The translations under genes were made by a program, and so were the position numbers. From the NCBI RefSeq assembly GCF_001014645.1, contig NZ_LASZ01000028.1, positions 1 through 41,464 of the forward strand: 41,464 nt of DNA, in the 5' to 3' direction. This document shows positions 10,500 to 19,167 of this stretch, in pieces. A model generated the notes under the pieces. It was not told the DNA's origin and ran no database searches. It saw nothing but the letters and a program-made list of their open reading frames with translations. Positions within the stretch are counted from its first letter, which is position 1; every line of letters begins with the position of its first letter. This stretch comes from Luteimonas sp. FCS-9 (GTDB taxonomy: Bacteria; Pseudomonadota; Gammaproteobacteria; Xanthomonadales; Xanthomonadaceae).

Positions 10500-11135
10500 A
10501 TGAAAAGTCAAGACGTCCTCTTGTTGTTGAAGTTGGTCAGCCTGGAGCGCGGGCAGGCGGCGCGCGTGTCCGGCAGCCGTGCGGCGTTGGGGATTCCGGA
10601 CGACTGGCGCGGCTGGCGAACGTCGATCGGGCAAGACGTCGAACCCGAGGCTTACCCGGGCGATGAGGGGTTTTCCATGCGTGGCCTGGAAGAAGCCACC
10701 GGAATCAGCAAATCCGAGGTCAGCAACGCACTCAGGCGCTGCATGGACGTCGGGCTGGCCAAGGCCGAGCGGGGCAGCGGCCTGCCGCGCGCCAACACGC
10801 GGGCACTGCTGGGTTTCGTGACGAACGGGTTGAAGTACGTGTTCCCGGCGCGCCCCGGCGCGTTGGTACGAGGCGTGCCGACCGCCCACGCCGCGCCAGT
10901 CCTCGCCGGCCGCCTGCTCTCGGCCGGCGAACACGTCTACGTCTGGGAAGACGGGCACGGCAGCGTGCAAGGGCAGCGCGTCGCGCCGCTGTACCGGAGC
11001 GTGCCGTACGCGGTGCGGCGCGATGCGGAGCTGTACGCGATGCTTGCCCTGGTCGACGCGATCCGCCTGGGGCAGGAGCGGGAATCCGCGCTGGCCGGAA
11101 AACTGCTGGCGCAGTACCTGCGCGAGGTGCCGTGA
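10500..11135 (+). CDS. Winged-helix DNA-binding protein paired with a nucleotidyltransferase (putative antitoxin)
   Basis: A 211-residue protein. Residues 58-90 form a clear helix-turn-helix (RGLEEATGISKSEVSNALRR as the core) of the MarR/winged-helix sort; the segment around 105-125 (VTNGLKYVFPARPG) is typical of a group of uncharacterised HTH proteins encoded beside AbiEii-like nucleotidyltransferases. The start at 10500 has GGAG seven bases upstream; a longer frame from 10365 lacks support. Residues 18-56 look unlike a structured domain and may be an insertion. It overlaps the next gene at a TGATG junction, so the two are translationally coupled. By context it is the regulator or antitoxin of the pair. 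Its function has not been demonstrated. Confidence 0.7.
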   Translation: MKSQDVLLLLKLVSLERGQAARVSGSRAALGIPDDWRGWRTSIGQDVEPEAYPGDEGFSMRGLEEATGISKSEVSNALRRCMDVGLAKAERGSGLPRANTRALLGFVTNGLKYVFPARPGALVRGVPTAHAAPVLAGRLLSAGEHVYVWEDGHGSVQGQRVAPLYRSVPYAVRRDAELYAMLALVDAIRLGQERESALAGKLLAQYLREVP

Positions 11136-11857
11136 TGGCCGGACAAGGCCATTGGGCCCTCCAGCAGTACATGCTGCAGCGCGTGGCCGATGCGCTCGGC
11201 CCGGAATTGCTGCGCGAGGTCGCGTTCGTGGGCGGCTGCACTACTGGCATGCTGATCACCGACGACGTGAGCCGGGAAGCCGTCCGCTACACCGACGATG
11301 TCGACCTGATCGTGCACGTGCTCGGACTGGGCAACTGGTATCAATTGCAGCGTGTCCTGGCTGAAAAGGGCTTCCGCACCACGGCCGAGGACGACGTGAT
11401 CTGCCGCACGCGACTGCGCGATGGCGGCGCCGGCGAGCTGATCGTGGATTTCATGCCCGACGATGCCGCCGTCCTGGGATTCGGCAATCGCTGGTACGCC
11501 GATGCGCTGCGCGAAGCGGTCGACCACGCGCTGCCCAGCGGGACCGTGGTGCGTGTCGTGGGGCCTGCGTACTTCCTCGGCACCAAGCTCGAGGCGTATC
11601 GGGGGCGCGGCAACCGCGATCCACTGGCCAGTCGCGACGTCGAGGATATCCTCAACGTCGTGGATGGCCGCGCCAGCCTCGGCGACGAGGTGGCGCAGGC
11701 GCCGGAGGCCCTGCGGGCCGATATCGCGGGCGGGATCGCAGAACTGCTTCGCCATCGCGACTTCGACTACGCCGTGCAGGCTACGGCCCGCAACAATCGC
11801 GAGCGCGAGGCGTTGCTCTTCACCCGTCTGGAGGCGCTTGCCGCGCACGGCCGGTGA
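11135..11857 (+). CDS. AbiEii-like nucleotidyltransferase (putative toxin)
   Basis: A 240-residue protein with the nucleotidyltransferase-fold signature: Gly33-Gly34 (VGGC), then TDDVDLIV with the metal-binding Asp55 and Asp57, and a later motif KLEAYRGRG...SRDVEDI that resembles the K...R...D motif of AbiEii/DUF1814 toxins. AbiEii enzymes transfer nucleotides, for example onto tRNA ends, and are neutralised by a cognate HTH-containing partner. The ATG at 11135 overlaps the previous stop; a GTG at 11132 is the alternative and adds one residue. The pairing with a winged-helix gene and a palindromic operator supports a toxin-antitoxin or phage-defence role, which is inference. Confidence 0.72.
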   Translation: MAGQGHWALQQYMLQRVADALGPELLREVAFVGGCTTGMLITDDVSREAVRYTDDVDLIVHVLGLGNWYQLQRVLAEKGFRTTAEDDVICRTRLRDGGAGELIVDFMPDDAAVLGFGNRWYADALREAVDHALPSGTVVRVVGPAYFLGTKLEAYRGRGNRDPLASRDVEDILNVVDGRASLGDEVAQAPEALRADIAGGIAELLRHRDFDYAVQATARNNREREALLFTRLEALAAHGR

Positions 11858-11988
11858 CCGCAGGCGGTCAGGGCGTCGCTCATGCGCGCCGAACGTTCAC
11901 CGCCTCTTGCACCCGGATGTAGGACCGTCTCCGGTGCTCCGCGCGCGAGAAGCGGGCGCGGGCCGCCTCCGCCGAAGACGAGACTCCC

Positions 11989-12429
11989 ATGGACACACAC
12001 CCCGTACTCGTGGCGCAGCCTTACCGGCCGCTGCATCCGGTGCACCTGCTGCTCGTCAGCAGTGCATTCCCGCTGTTCCTCGGCGGCCTGTTCGCCGACA
12101 TCGCCTACGCGCAGACCTACGAGATCCAGTGGACGAACTTCGCCTCGTGGCTGATTGCCGGTGCGCTGGTGTTCGCTGGCCCGGCGCTGGTCTGGGCGCT
12201 GCTGTCGCTGCTGGCGCCGACCGCGCGCACGCGCACGCGGTTCGTCTACGTCGGCCTGCTCGCGCTGACCTGCGTGCTCGGCTTCCTCAACTCGCTGATC
12301 CACGCGATGGACGCCTGGCAGAAGATGCCGCAGGCGCTCGTGTGGTCGGTGCTGTGCGTGATCTCGATCTGCGCGACGCTGTGGTTCGCGCTCGGCGGCA
12401 CGCTGCGTCGCCGGGAGGTGGTGGCATGA
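11989..12429 (+). CDS. DUF2231-type four-helix membrane protein
   Basis: A 146-residue integral membrane protein with four predicted hydrophobic segments at about residues 20-40, 47-70, 84-104 and 115-135. An N-terminal HPVHLLL motif and the spacing of the segments match DUF2231 proteins. Its function is unknown. The stop overlaps the start of the sugar-dehydrogenase-like lipoprotein gene by four bases (ATGA), and this pair recurs in Xanthomonadaceae as far as I recall. A reasonable inference is that it serves as a membrane electron acceptor or anchor for that enzyme, but no haem-binding motif is evident. Confidence 0.75.
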   Translation: MDTHPVLVAQPYRPLHPVHLLLVSSAFPLFLGGLFADIAYAQTYEIQWTNFASWLIAGALVFAGPALVWALLSLLAPTARTRTRFVYVGLLALTCVLGFLNSLIHAMDAWQKMPQALVWSVLCVISICATLWFALGGTLRRREVVA

Positions 12430-13832
12430 ACATGACGACCTCGATGCGGCCGAAGACCGCGCTGCGCGTGCTGGTGCCCGCACTGGCCATCGCGTTGGCC
12501 GCCTGTGGCGGCACCCCTGACGAGACCTACGTCGGCCCGTCCCCCGACCTGCCCAAGCCGCAGCGCGGCCTGTTCCCGACGCTGAAGGTCTCGCTGCCGC
12601 AAGCGTGGGGCGACCAGCGCCCGCAGGTGCCCGAGGGCTACGAGATCACGCCGATCGCCGACAACCTGCAGATTCCGCGGCAGATGCTGGTGCTGCCCAA
12701 TGGCGACATCCTCGTCGCCGAAGGTCGCGGCGGGCGGGCCCCCAAGCTCACGCCCAAGGACATCATCGCCGGCGTGATCAAGGCGCGCGGCAACACCCAG
12801 GTCGAGAGTGGCAACCGCATCACGCTGCTGCGCGATGCCGACGGCGACGGCACCTACGAGGGCCGTTCGATCTTCGCCGACGGCCTGGACGCCCCGTACG
12901 GACTCGCGTTCGGCAACGATTCGATCTACGTGGCCACGCAGGACGCGCTGTTGCGCTTCGACTACACGCCCGGTGCGGTCAATGCCGCCGGCCCGCCGCA
13001 GGAGATCACCCGGCTCCCGTCGGCGATCAACCACCACTGGACCAAGTCCCTGACGATCAGCCACGACGGGCGCTACCTGTTCGTGGGCATCGGCTCTGAC
13101 AGCAACATCACCGAGCGCGGCCTGGCCGTGGAGGAGAGCCGCGCGATGATCTGGCAAGTCGACGCGCAGACCGGCTTCCATCGCGTGTTCGCCACCGGCC
13201 TGCGCAACCCGACCGCGCTGGCGATGCAGCCGGGCATGGACCAGCTGTGGGCGGTGGTCAACGAGCGCGACGAGATCGGCGACGAGCTCGTGCCCGATTA
13301 CCTGACCAGCGTGCGCCCCGGCGGCTTCTACGGCTGGCCCTACAGCTACTGGGGCCAGCACGTGGACGAGCGCGTGCGTCCGCAGAAGCCGGAGAAGGTC
13401 GCCAGCGCGATCGTGCCCGACTTCGCGCTCGGCTCGCACGTCGCCGCGCTGGGCGTGGCGTTCTCGTCGCCGGCGATGGGCGCGCAGTTCGCCGACGGCG
13501 TGTTCGTCGGCCAGCACGGCAGCTGGAACCGCGATCCGCCGGTGGGCTACAAGGTGTCGTTCGTGCCGTTCCGTGACGGCCGCCCGGCGGGCGAGGCGAT
13601 CGACTTCGCGACCGGCTTCCTCGGCGAGAACGGCAAGGCCCGCGGTCGCCCGGTGGGCGTGGCCGTCGACCCCCGGGGTGCGCTGCTGGTGGCCGACGAC
13701 CTCGCGAACACGATCTGGCGCATCGTGCCGACCGGGGCCGGGGCGAATGCGCCCACAGCACCGGCCCCCGCCGCGCCGACGGCGGCGCCGGCCGACGCAC
13801 CTGCACCGGCCCCCGCGCCGCCCGCAGGCTGA
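12426..13832 (+). CDS. PQQ-dependent sugar (sorbosone-type) dehydrogenase lipoprotein
   Basis: A 468-residue secreted lipoprotein. The signal peptide ends in a lipobox, ALAAC, near residues 25-29. The body is a six-bladed beta-propeller of the soluble glucose/L-sorbosone dehydrogenase family: the phrases LVLPNGDILVAEGRGG, ITLLRDADGDGTYEGR, GLRNPTALAMQP, RPGGFYGWPYSYWG and GQHGSWNRDP are the recurring blade motifs, and the calcium/PQQ-site His and Arg residues fall in them. It probably oxidises an aldose or related compound in the periplasm. The last 30 residues are an Ala/Pro-rich tail without fold. The ATG at 12426 overlaps the DUF2231 stop. The true substrate cannot be told from sequence. 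Confidence 0.85.
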   Translation: MNMTTSMRPKTALRVLVPALAIALAACGGTPDETYVGPSPDLPKPQRGLFPTLKVSLPQAWGDQRPQVPEGYEITPIADNLQIPRQMLVLPNGDILVAEGRGGRAPKLTPKDIIAGVIKARGNTQVESGNRITLLRDADGDGTYEGRSIFADGLDAPYGLAFGNDSIYVATQDALLRFDYTPGAVNAAGPPQEITRLPSAINHHWTKSLTISHDGRYLFVGIGSDSNITERGLAVEESRAMIWQVDAQTGFHRVFATGLRNPTALAMQPGMDQLWAVVNERDEIGDELVPDYLTSVRPGGFYGWPYSYWGQHVDERVRPQKPEKVASAIVPDFALGSHVAALGVAFSSPAMGAQFADGVFVGQHGSWNRDPPVGYKVSFVPFRDGRPAGEAIDFATGFLGENGKARGRPVGVAVDPRGALLVADDLANTIWRIVPTGAGANAPTAPAPAAPTAAPADAPAPAPAPPAG

Positions 13833-13852
13833 CGTCGGACCACGGATGCGAC

Positions 13853-13874
13853 GACGGGCCCTGCGGGGCCCGTC
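13853..13874 (+). terminator. GC-rich hairpin after the sugar dehydrogenase gene
   Basis: GACGGGCCC at 13853-13861 and GGGCCCGTC at 13866-13874 form a perfect 9-bp stem with a four-base loop, 20 bases after the stop. There is no real T-run, so termination would be weak. The rest of the 384-base gap to 14216 holds no gene or clear promoter that I can support. Confidence 0.5.
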
Positions 13875-14216
13875 CTGTCGAGCGGGTCGCGCGCGGCATG
13901 CGGCTCAGCCGGCGTCGCGCGGCAGTGTCGCGATCACGCTGAACCCGAAGTCTGAGCTAGGTCGCGTGCAGTCATGGCGGTGTCCTTCGAAGATGGGGCG
14001 CCACCGCACACGTCTCCCCAGTCCTACGCATCCGGCGCCCGCGCGGATTCGCGCCTCCTTGACGATTCGCTGGCGATCCTGCGGTGCCCCGCAACGGAGA
14101 ACTGCATGTCGATGCTCGCCTGTGGCCTTGGCCGCGTCCGGATCGCACCGTGGACCGGCCGCCTCGCGCCGGCTCCGCGTCCTGCCGGCGGCGCATGCCG
14201 CAGGAGCCGCTGACCG

Positions 14217-14984
14217 ATGGCGCGGCTCCGCCACACCGACTGGCCCGACCGGCTGTGGATCGTGCGGCATGGCCAGAGTGCCGGCAACGTCGCGCGCGAC
14301 GAGGCCGAACTCGCCCAGACCCACCTGATCGATATCGAGACCCGCGACGCGGACACCCCGCTGTCCGCGCTCGGCCATCGCCAGTCCGAGGCGCTGGCCG
14401 CGTGGTTCGCGGATCTGCCGGCCGACGAACGCCCGAACGTGCTGTTGACCTCGCCGTTTGTGCGCGCCCAGCAGACCGTGCACGCGGTGGCCGACGCGCT
14501 CGGCGTCGACCGCAGCGAGATCGGCATCGACGAGCGCCTGCGCGAGAAGGAATTCGGCATCCTCGATCGCTACACGGTCGCCGGCATCAAGGCCACGTTC
14601 CCCGAGCTCGCCGCGCAGCGCGCGCAGGTCGGCAAGTTCTACTTCCGCCCACCCGGCGGCGAGAGCTGGTGCGACGTGCTGCTGCGCCTGCGCAGCGTGA
14701 CCGAGGTGCTGCGGCGCGACCACGTCGGCGACCGCGTGCTGATCGTCGCCCACCAGGTCATCGTCAACTGCTTCCGCTACCTGCTCGAATGCATGGACGA
14801 GCGGCAGATCCTCGACATCGACCGGGAAGCTGACGTGCCCAACTGCTCGATCACCGAGTACGGTCTCGACCGCGACCGCCGCGACGCGCGCTTCGAGTTG
14901 CAGGTCGCCAACTTCGCGTTGCCGCTGCGCGAGGCCGGTGCGCCGGTGACCGCCGCGGCCGACAAACCGGCCGGTCCGAAATGA
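14217..14984 (+). CDS. Histidine phosphatase family protein
   Basis: A 255-residue cytoplasmic protein of the phosphoglycerate-mutase-like histidine phosphatase superfamily. The catalytic RHG is in WIVRHGQSAGN at residues 16-26; LTSPFVRAQQT supplies the second Arg, LREKEFGILD the acid residue, and VAHQVIV the second active-site His. Unlike most relatives it has a long insert after the RHG. The substrate is unknown; the usual options are a small phosphoester or a mutase substrate. The stop overlaps the start of the NAD(P)HX dehydratase gene by four bases, so a metabolite-repair role is possible. The ATG at 14217 follows AGCCGCTGACCG with no strong ribosome-binding site. Confidence 0.83.
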   Translation: MARLRHTDWPDRLWIVRHGQSAGNVARDEAELAQTHLIDIETRDADTPLSALGHRQSEALAAWFADLPADERPNVLLTSPFVRAQQTVHAVADALGVDRSEIGIDERLREKEFGILDRYTVAGIKATFPELAAQRAQVGKFYFRPPGGESWCDVLLRLRSVTEVLRRDHVGDRVLIVAHQVIVNCFRYLLECMDERQILDIDREADVPNCSITEYGLDRDRRDARFELQVANFALPLREAGAPVTAAADKPAGPK

Positions 14985-15880
14985 GCCCGCCGCGGGAGGC
15001 CCGCGAGCCGGCCGCCCGCAGGCTCACGGCGCCGCTGCTGCGCGCCTGGCCGTTGCCCGACCCGTCGGGCGGCGAGAGCAAGGAGGACCGTGGCCGCGTG
15101 CTGGCGATCGGCGGGAGCGTGCAGATTCCCGGTGCCGTGCTGCTGGCCGGCCTGGCCGCACTGCGTGCCGGCGCCGGCAAGCTGCAGGTCGGCACCGTGG
15201 CCGAGGCCGCGCTGCCGCTGGCGATCGCGATGCCCGAGGCCAAGGTCATGGGCCTGCCGGGCACCCGCAACGGCGCGATCCGCGACCTCGGCCGCGAGGC
15301 CACGGCCGCCGCGGGCGCCGCCGGCGCGGTGCTGGTCGGCCCGGGCATGGACTGCACCGCCGCCACGCGCCGTGTCGTCGATGCCGCGCTCGCGGCCGCT
15401 TCGTGCCCGGTGGTGCTCGACGCCGGCGCGCTGCAGCCGGCCGTCGTGCGCGCGCTGCGGCGCCGGGCGGGCAAGGGCGCATCGATCCTGACCCCGCACG
15501 CCGGCGAGATGGCCGGACTGCTCGGTATCGACGAACGCACGATCGTCGCCGACGCCCAGGCCATCGCCCGCGATCATGCCCGCGCGTGGGGCGTGGTGCT
15601 CGTGCTCAAGGGCCCGACCACGACCATTGCCGCGCCCGACGGGCGGATGTGGATCAACACCGCCGGCAGCGTCGGGCTGGGCACGTCGGGATCGGGCGAC
15701 GTGCTGGCCGGCATCATCGCCGGCCTGGCCGCGCGCGGCGCCACGCCCGAGCAGGCCGCCGCCTGGGGCGTCCACCTGCACGCCCGCGCCGGCGCCCGGC
15801 TGTCGCGCCGCCTCGGCCTCGTCGGCTTCCTCGCCCGCGAGATCGGCGACGAGATTCCCGCGCTGATGCAGCGGCTATAG
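14981..15880 (+). CDS. nnrD: ADP-dependent (S)-NAD(P)H-hydrate dehydratase
   Basis: A 299-residue ribokinase-fold enzyme that repairs hydrated NAD(P)H by dehydration at the cost of ADP. Typical segments are GGSVQIPGAVLLAGLAALRAG near residue 44, LTPHAGEMAGLLG in the middle, and the C-terminal GTSGSGDVLAGIIAGLAARG, which holds the anion hole and catalytic Asp. This is the stand-alone C-terminal (CARKD) half; the epimerase (YjeF N-terminal) domain found fused in E. coli NnrD/NnrE is absent from the window. The ATG overlaps the phosphatase stop, so the two form an operon. Confidence 0.92.
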   Translation: MSPPREAREPAARRLTAPLLRAWPLPDPSGGESKEDRGRVLAIGGSVQIPGAVLLAGLAALRAGAGKLQVGTVAEAALPLAIAMPEAKVMGLPGTRNGAIRDLGREATAAAGAAGAVLVGPGMDCTAATRRVVDAALAAASCPVVLDAGALQPAVVRALRRRAGKGASILTPHAGEMAGLLGIDERTIVADAQAIARDHARAWGVVLVLKGPTTTIAAPDGRMWINTAGSVGLGTSGSGDVLAGIIAGLAARGATPEQAAAWGVHLHARAGARLSRRLGLVGFLAREIGDEIPALMQRL

Positions 15881-15904
15881 CCACGCCCGGATGCTGACCC
15901 GCCC

Positions 15905-16232
15905 GTAGGCGCGCGCTCGCGCGCGCACGGGCTTTCTTCGGGAATGCCCAGCGCGCGCGAGCGCGCTCCTACAGGTACCGAATCCCGAAGAAGCGTCCGC
16001 TCTCTCCCCCGCGCGCGGGGGAGGGCCGGGGTGGGGGCGGGCACGCTTGCGCACGAACGGGCTGTCCCAGGCAACGCCCATCGCGCGCAAGCGCGCGCCT
16101 ACGGGCGCCGTATCGCGAAGAGGCTCCGCTCCCTCCCCCGCGCGCGGGGGAGGGCTGGGGTGGGGGCGAGCGCGCTTGCGCGCGAACGGGCTGTCCCGGG
16201 AACGCCCATCGCGCGCGAGCGCGCGCCTACAG
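15905..16232. repeat. Tandem GC-rich palindromic repeat, 129-bp period
   Basis: The spacer 15881-16249 is almost all repeat. A unit beginning CTCCCCCGCGCGCGGGGGAGGG occurs at 16004 and again at 16133, a 129-bp period with about 100 bp well matched. A third, partial copy of the arm part lies at 15905-15973. Each arm is an inverted repeat of the type GTAGGCGCGCGC...GCGCGCGCCTAC. The pattern matches dispersed REP-like elements of Xanthomonadaceae; related copies are at 35676 and 41387. It lies between convergent genes. Confidence 0.85.
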
Positions 16233-16249
16233 GTGCGTCGTTGGGAGGA

Positions 16250-17641
16250 TCAGAACGACCCGTTGATGTCCGTGACCACCACGACCTTCTCGTTGACGAA
16301 CTCGGTCAGCCCCAGGTCGATCAGTTCGTGGCCGTAGCCCGAGTTCTTGACCCCGCCGAACGGGATGTCCGCCTTTACGCCGGTCGGCTGGTTGATGTAG
16401 ACCATGCCGGTCTCCAGCCGCGCCGCCACGCGCTTGGCACGATCGGTGTCCTGGCTGAACACCGAGCCGCCCAGACCGTACGGCGAATCGTTGGCCAGTT
16501 CGATCGCCGCGTCCTCGTCGGCCACGCGGTAGACCTGGCTCACCGGCCCGAAGAACTCGGTGCGGTAGGCCGGGTTGTCGGCGGTGATGCCGGTCAGAAG
16601 CGTCGGCTGGTAGAACGCGCCCTGCTCGGGCACCGGGGCGCCCAGCGTCTCGGCCTTCGCGCCATTGGCGATCGCTTCCTCGACCTGGCGTGCCAGCCCG
16701 TCGCGTGCGCCCTGCGACGACAGCGGCGCCAGCGTCGTCGCCGGATCCATCGGATCGCCCGCCCGCAGCGCGGCCACGCCGGCGCGGTAGTGCTCGAGGA
16801 ACTGCTCGTACACCGGTGCCTCGACGATGATCCGCTTCGACGACACGCACACCTGGCCCGCGTTCCAGTGGCGGCCGAACACCGCCCACTTCGCCGCCTG
16901 CGCGACGTCCGCGTCCGACAGCACGATGAACGCATCCGCGCCGCCCAATTCCAGCGTGCTCTTCTTCATGTACTTGCCCGCCAGCGCCGCGACCGCCGAA
17001 CCCGCGCGCTCGCTGCCGGTCAGTGCCACGCCGCGCACGCGCGGATCGGCGACCACGCGCTCGACGTTGTCGTGCGAGACGAACAAGTTGGTCAGCAGGC
17101 CGTCCGGCGCGCCGGCGTCGCGGAACAACTGCTCCATCGCCAGTGCCGACTGCGGCACGTTCGCCGCGTGCTTGAGCACGATCGCGTTGCCCGCGGTCGC
17201 CTGCGGCGCGGTGATGCGGATCACCTGGTAGAACGGGAAGTTCCACGGCTCGACCGCGAACAGCACGCCCAGCGGCTCCTTGACCAGTTGCACGTCGGTC
17301 TCGCCGAAGCCCTCGGCCGGCAGGTAGCGCGGGCCCATCGCCTTGGCGCCATGCTGGACGTAGTAGTCGAGGATCTTCGCGCACAGCTCGACCTCGGCCT
17401 CGGCCTCGCCGATCAGCTTGCCCATCTCCAGGGTCAGGATCTGCGCGAACTCGCGCGGCTTGGCGCGCAGCAGTTCGGCGGCGCGGCGCAGCACCTGCGC
17501 ACGCTGCTCGAACGAGGTCTCGCGCCAGCGCAGGAACGCGGCGTGCGCGCGGCCCACGGCCGCGTCGATCTGCGCCGGCGTAGCCTCCTCGAACGTCTTG
17601 ACGGTCTCGCCGGTGTAGGGATTGGTGGTCGCAAATGCCAT
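16250..17641 (-). CDS. NAD-dependent succinate-semialdehyde dehydrogenase, Sad-type
   Basis: A 463-residue aldehyde dehydrogenase that probably oxidises succinate semialdehyde to succinate. The catalytic Glu lies in LELGGADAFIV and the catalytic Cys in WNAGQVCVSSKR; VEPWNFPFYQ is the cofactor-binding segment. Length and the PFGGVKNSGYGHEL C-terminal motif match E. coli Sad (YneI) better than the longer GabD. The ATG at 17641 has AGGAGA about 8 bases upstream on this strand and gives MAFATTNPYTGE, the typical start; a 47-residue upstream extension is not credible. The gene is single and convergent with nnrD across the repeat block. Confidence 0.9.
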   Translation of the reverse strand: MAFATTNPYTGETVKTFEEATPAQIDAAVGRAHAAFLRWRETSFEQRAQVLRRAAELLRAKPREFAQILTLEMGKLIGEAEAEVELCAKILDYYVQHGAKAMGPRYLPAEGFGETDVQLVKEPLGVLFAVEPWNFPFYQVIRITAPQATAGNAIVLKHAANVPQSALAMEQLFRDAGAPDGLLTNLFVSHDNVERVVADPRVRGVALTGSERAGSAVAALAGKYMKKSTLELGGADAFIVLSDADVAQAAKWAVFGRHWNAGQVCVSSKRIIVEAPVYEQFLEHYRAGVAALRAGDPMDPATTLAPLSSQGARDGLARQVEEAIANGAKAETLGAPVPEQGAFYQPTLLTGITADNPAYRTEFFGPVSQVYRVADEDAAIELANDSPYGLGGSVFSQDTDRAKRVAARLETGMVYINQPTGVKADIPFGGVKNSGYGHELIDLGLTEFVNEKVVVVTDINGSF

Positions 17642-17885
17642 GGGGGTGGTCTCCTTCGCAATGATGGGCAGCTCGTGGAGGCAACGGTCAGGGAGAGCTG
17701 TCCAAGGAGACCCTGAGCCGGCGGCGTCGCGATACAAGCGGCTGCGTCCGGTCACAACCACGTTGGGGCATCGCGCCGGCACGGCAATGCGACGCGATGC
17801 CGCGGACGCGGAACGATGCGTGCCGCATGCGGCCGTGCCAGCGCCGCGGTTTTCTGCACAACGGCGCCGGCCGCGTGCCGTCGGT

Positions 17886-18440
17886 ATGCAGGTGCCCTAC
17901 GATGCGCGTCCGTTCGCGATCTGCCGCGCCATGCCCCCACGCAACACCGACACGCCGTCCCGCCACGCCCGCTTCGCGAGCGCGCACCCGCCCGAAGTCG
18001 CCGCCGCGCGTCTCGCCTTGATGGTGCAGCGGCGCGGCATCCTGCCGCCGCGCGAGGAGGCCATGATCGGCCGCGTCTCCGAGGACCGGGTCGTGCTCGA
18101 GCACCACGTCCCGCGCACGCGCAACGCGTTCAAGCCGGTGTTCGTCGGCCGGTTCGCACGCGAGGGCAGGGGCGCCGTGCTCGCCGGCCGCTTCGCGATG
18201 CACTGGAGCGTGCGGATCTTCCTCGCGTTCTGGTTCGGCTTCGGCGTGCTGTGGACGGGCAGCGTCCTCGCGATGGCCGTCGCCGGCACCCCGCGCGCCT
18301 GGCTGTTGCTGCCGGTCGGCGCGGTGCTGCTGCTGATCGGTGTCGGCATGGTCGCGCTCGGCCGCAGCCTGGCACGGACCGACATCGCCTGGCTCTCGGC
18401 CCGCATCGCCGCCGCGCTCGACGCGCCGCCGGCGGACTGA
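17886..18440 (+). CDS. Hypothetical protein with two C-terminal membrane segments
   Basis: A 184-residue protein I do not recognise. The N-terminal half is soluble and basic (RHARF, VVLEHHVPRTRNAFKPVFVGRF); the C-terminal half has two hydrophobic stretches at about residues 108-132 and 138-158, which suggests a membrane hairpin with the N-terminus outside it. The start is uncertain: the ATG at 17886 gives MQVPYDARPF, and a second ATG at 17931 gives MPPRNTD; neither has a strong ribosome-binding site. Codon use and GC3 are like those of neighbouring core genes, so it is probably real. It is divergent from the dehydrogenase gene, with 244 bases between them in which I see no clear promoter. Confidence 0.6.
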   Translation: MQVPYDARPFAICRAMPPRNTDTPSRHARFASAHPPEVAAARLALMVQRRGILPPREEAMIGRVSEDRVVLEHHVPRTRNAFKPVFVGRFAREGRGAVLAGRFAMHWSVRIFLAFWFGFGVLWTGSVLAMAVAGTPRAWLLLPVGAVLLLIGVGMVALGRSLARTDIAWLSARIAAALDAPPAD

Positions 18441-18476
18441 TCGCAGCGCGCCGGCCGGGTCCCGTCGCCACGCGCC

Positions 18477-18482
18477 TACAAT
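18477..18482 (+). promoter_or_regulatory. Probable -10 element for yaeQ
   Basis: TACAAT (five of six consensus bases) lies 27 bases before the yaeQ start, in the 68-base gap after the membrane-protein gene. No matching -35 is apparent. The distance leaves a leader of about 20 bases. Confidence 0.4.
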
Positions 18483-18508
18483 GGCGCTCCCTTCGAGAAG
18501 ACCCGTCC

Positions 18509-19057
18509 ATGGCGCCCAACGCGACGATCTACCGGCTGGAGCTGCAGGTCAGCGACATGGACCGGCACTACTACGCCGAGCACAACCTCACGCTCGCCCA
18601 GCACCCGTCCGAGACCCCGAACCGGCTGATGGTGCGGCTGATCGCCTTCGCGCTGCACGCCCACGAGCGGCTGGAGTTCGGCCGCGGCCTGAGCAACGAC
18701 GACGAGCCCGACCTGTGGCTGCGCGACTACACCGGCGACATCGAGCAGTGGATCGACCTCGGCCAGCCCGACGAGAGCCGCATCCGCAAGGCCTGCGCCC
18801 GCGCGCGCAGCGTGGTCGTGGTGACCTACAGCGGCGGCAGCGCCGAGATCTGGTGGAACAAGCAGGCGGCCGGGCTTGCGCGCCTGAAGAACCTCACCGT
18901 CCTCGACCTCGACCCCGCGGACGTCGAGGCCGCCGTCGCCCTGCTCGAACGCGGCATGCGCCTGACCGCGATGATCCAGGACGGCGAACTGCAGCTGATG
19001 AGCGAGCGCGCGAACATCGCACTGACGCCGACGGTGCGGATGGCGCCGGCCGGGTAG
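18509..19057 (+). CDS. yaeQ: YaeQ family protein
   Basis: A 182-residue cytoplasmic protein of the YaeQ family, which has a PD-(D/E)XK nuclease-like fold but no settled function. Matching features are the N-terminal ATIYRLELQVSDMDRHYY, LWLRDYTGDIEQWIDLGQP in the middle, and YSGGSAEIWWNK. Length agrees with E. coli YaeQ (181). The ATG at 18509 is the family start; the frame is open upstream without similarity. A -10 element is close by, so the gene may be transcribed alone. Confidence 0.92.
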   Translation: MAPNATIYRLELQVSDMDRHYYAEHNLTLAQHPSETPNRLMVRLIAFALHAHERLEFGRGLSNDDEPDLWLRDYTGDIEQWIDLGQPDESRIRKACARARSVVVVTYSGGSAEIWWNKQAAGLARLKNLTVLDLDPADVEAAVALLERGMRLTAMIQDGELQLMSERANIALTPTVRMAPAG

Positions 19058-19167
19058 GGCGCCGGCGCTGGAAGGACGGCAGGCTGCGTCTTCGGTCACC
19101 GGTTGCGGTGTGTTTGCGCCTCGTGCATGGTCCGCATGAGCCGAACACGCACGACTGCGGATATCGA

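Noticed and set aside
15905..16232. CRISPR-like array
   Set aside because: The units are long, abut each other, are palindromic throughout and have no unique spacers; no cas gene is present.
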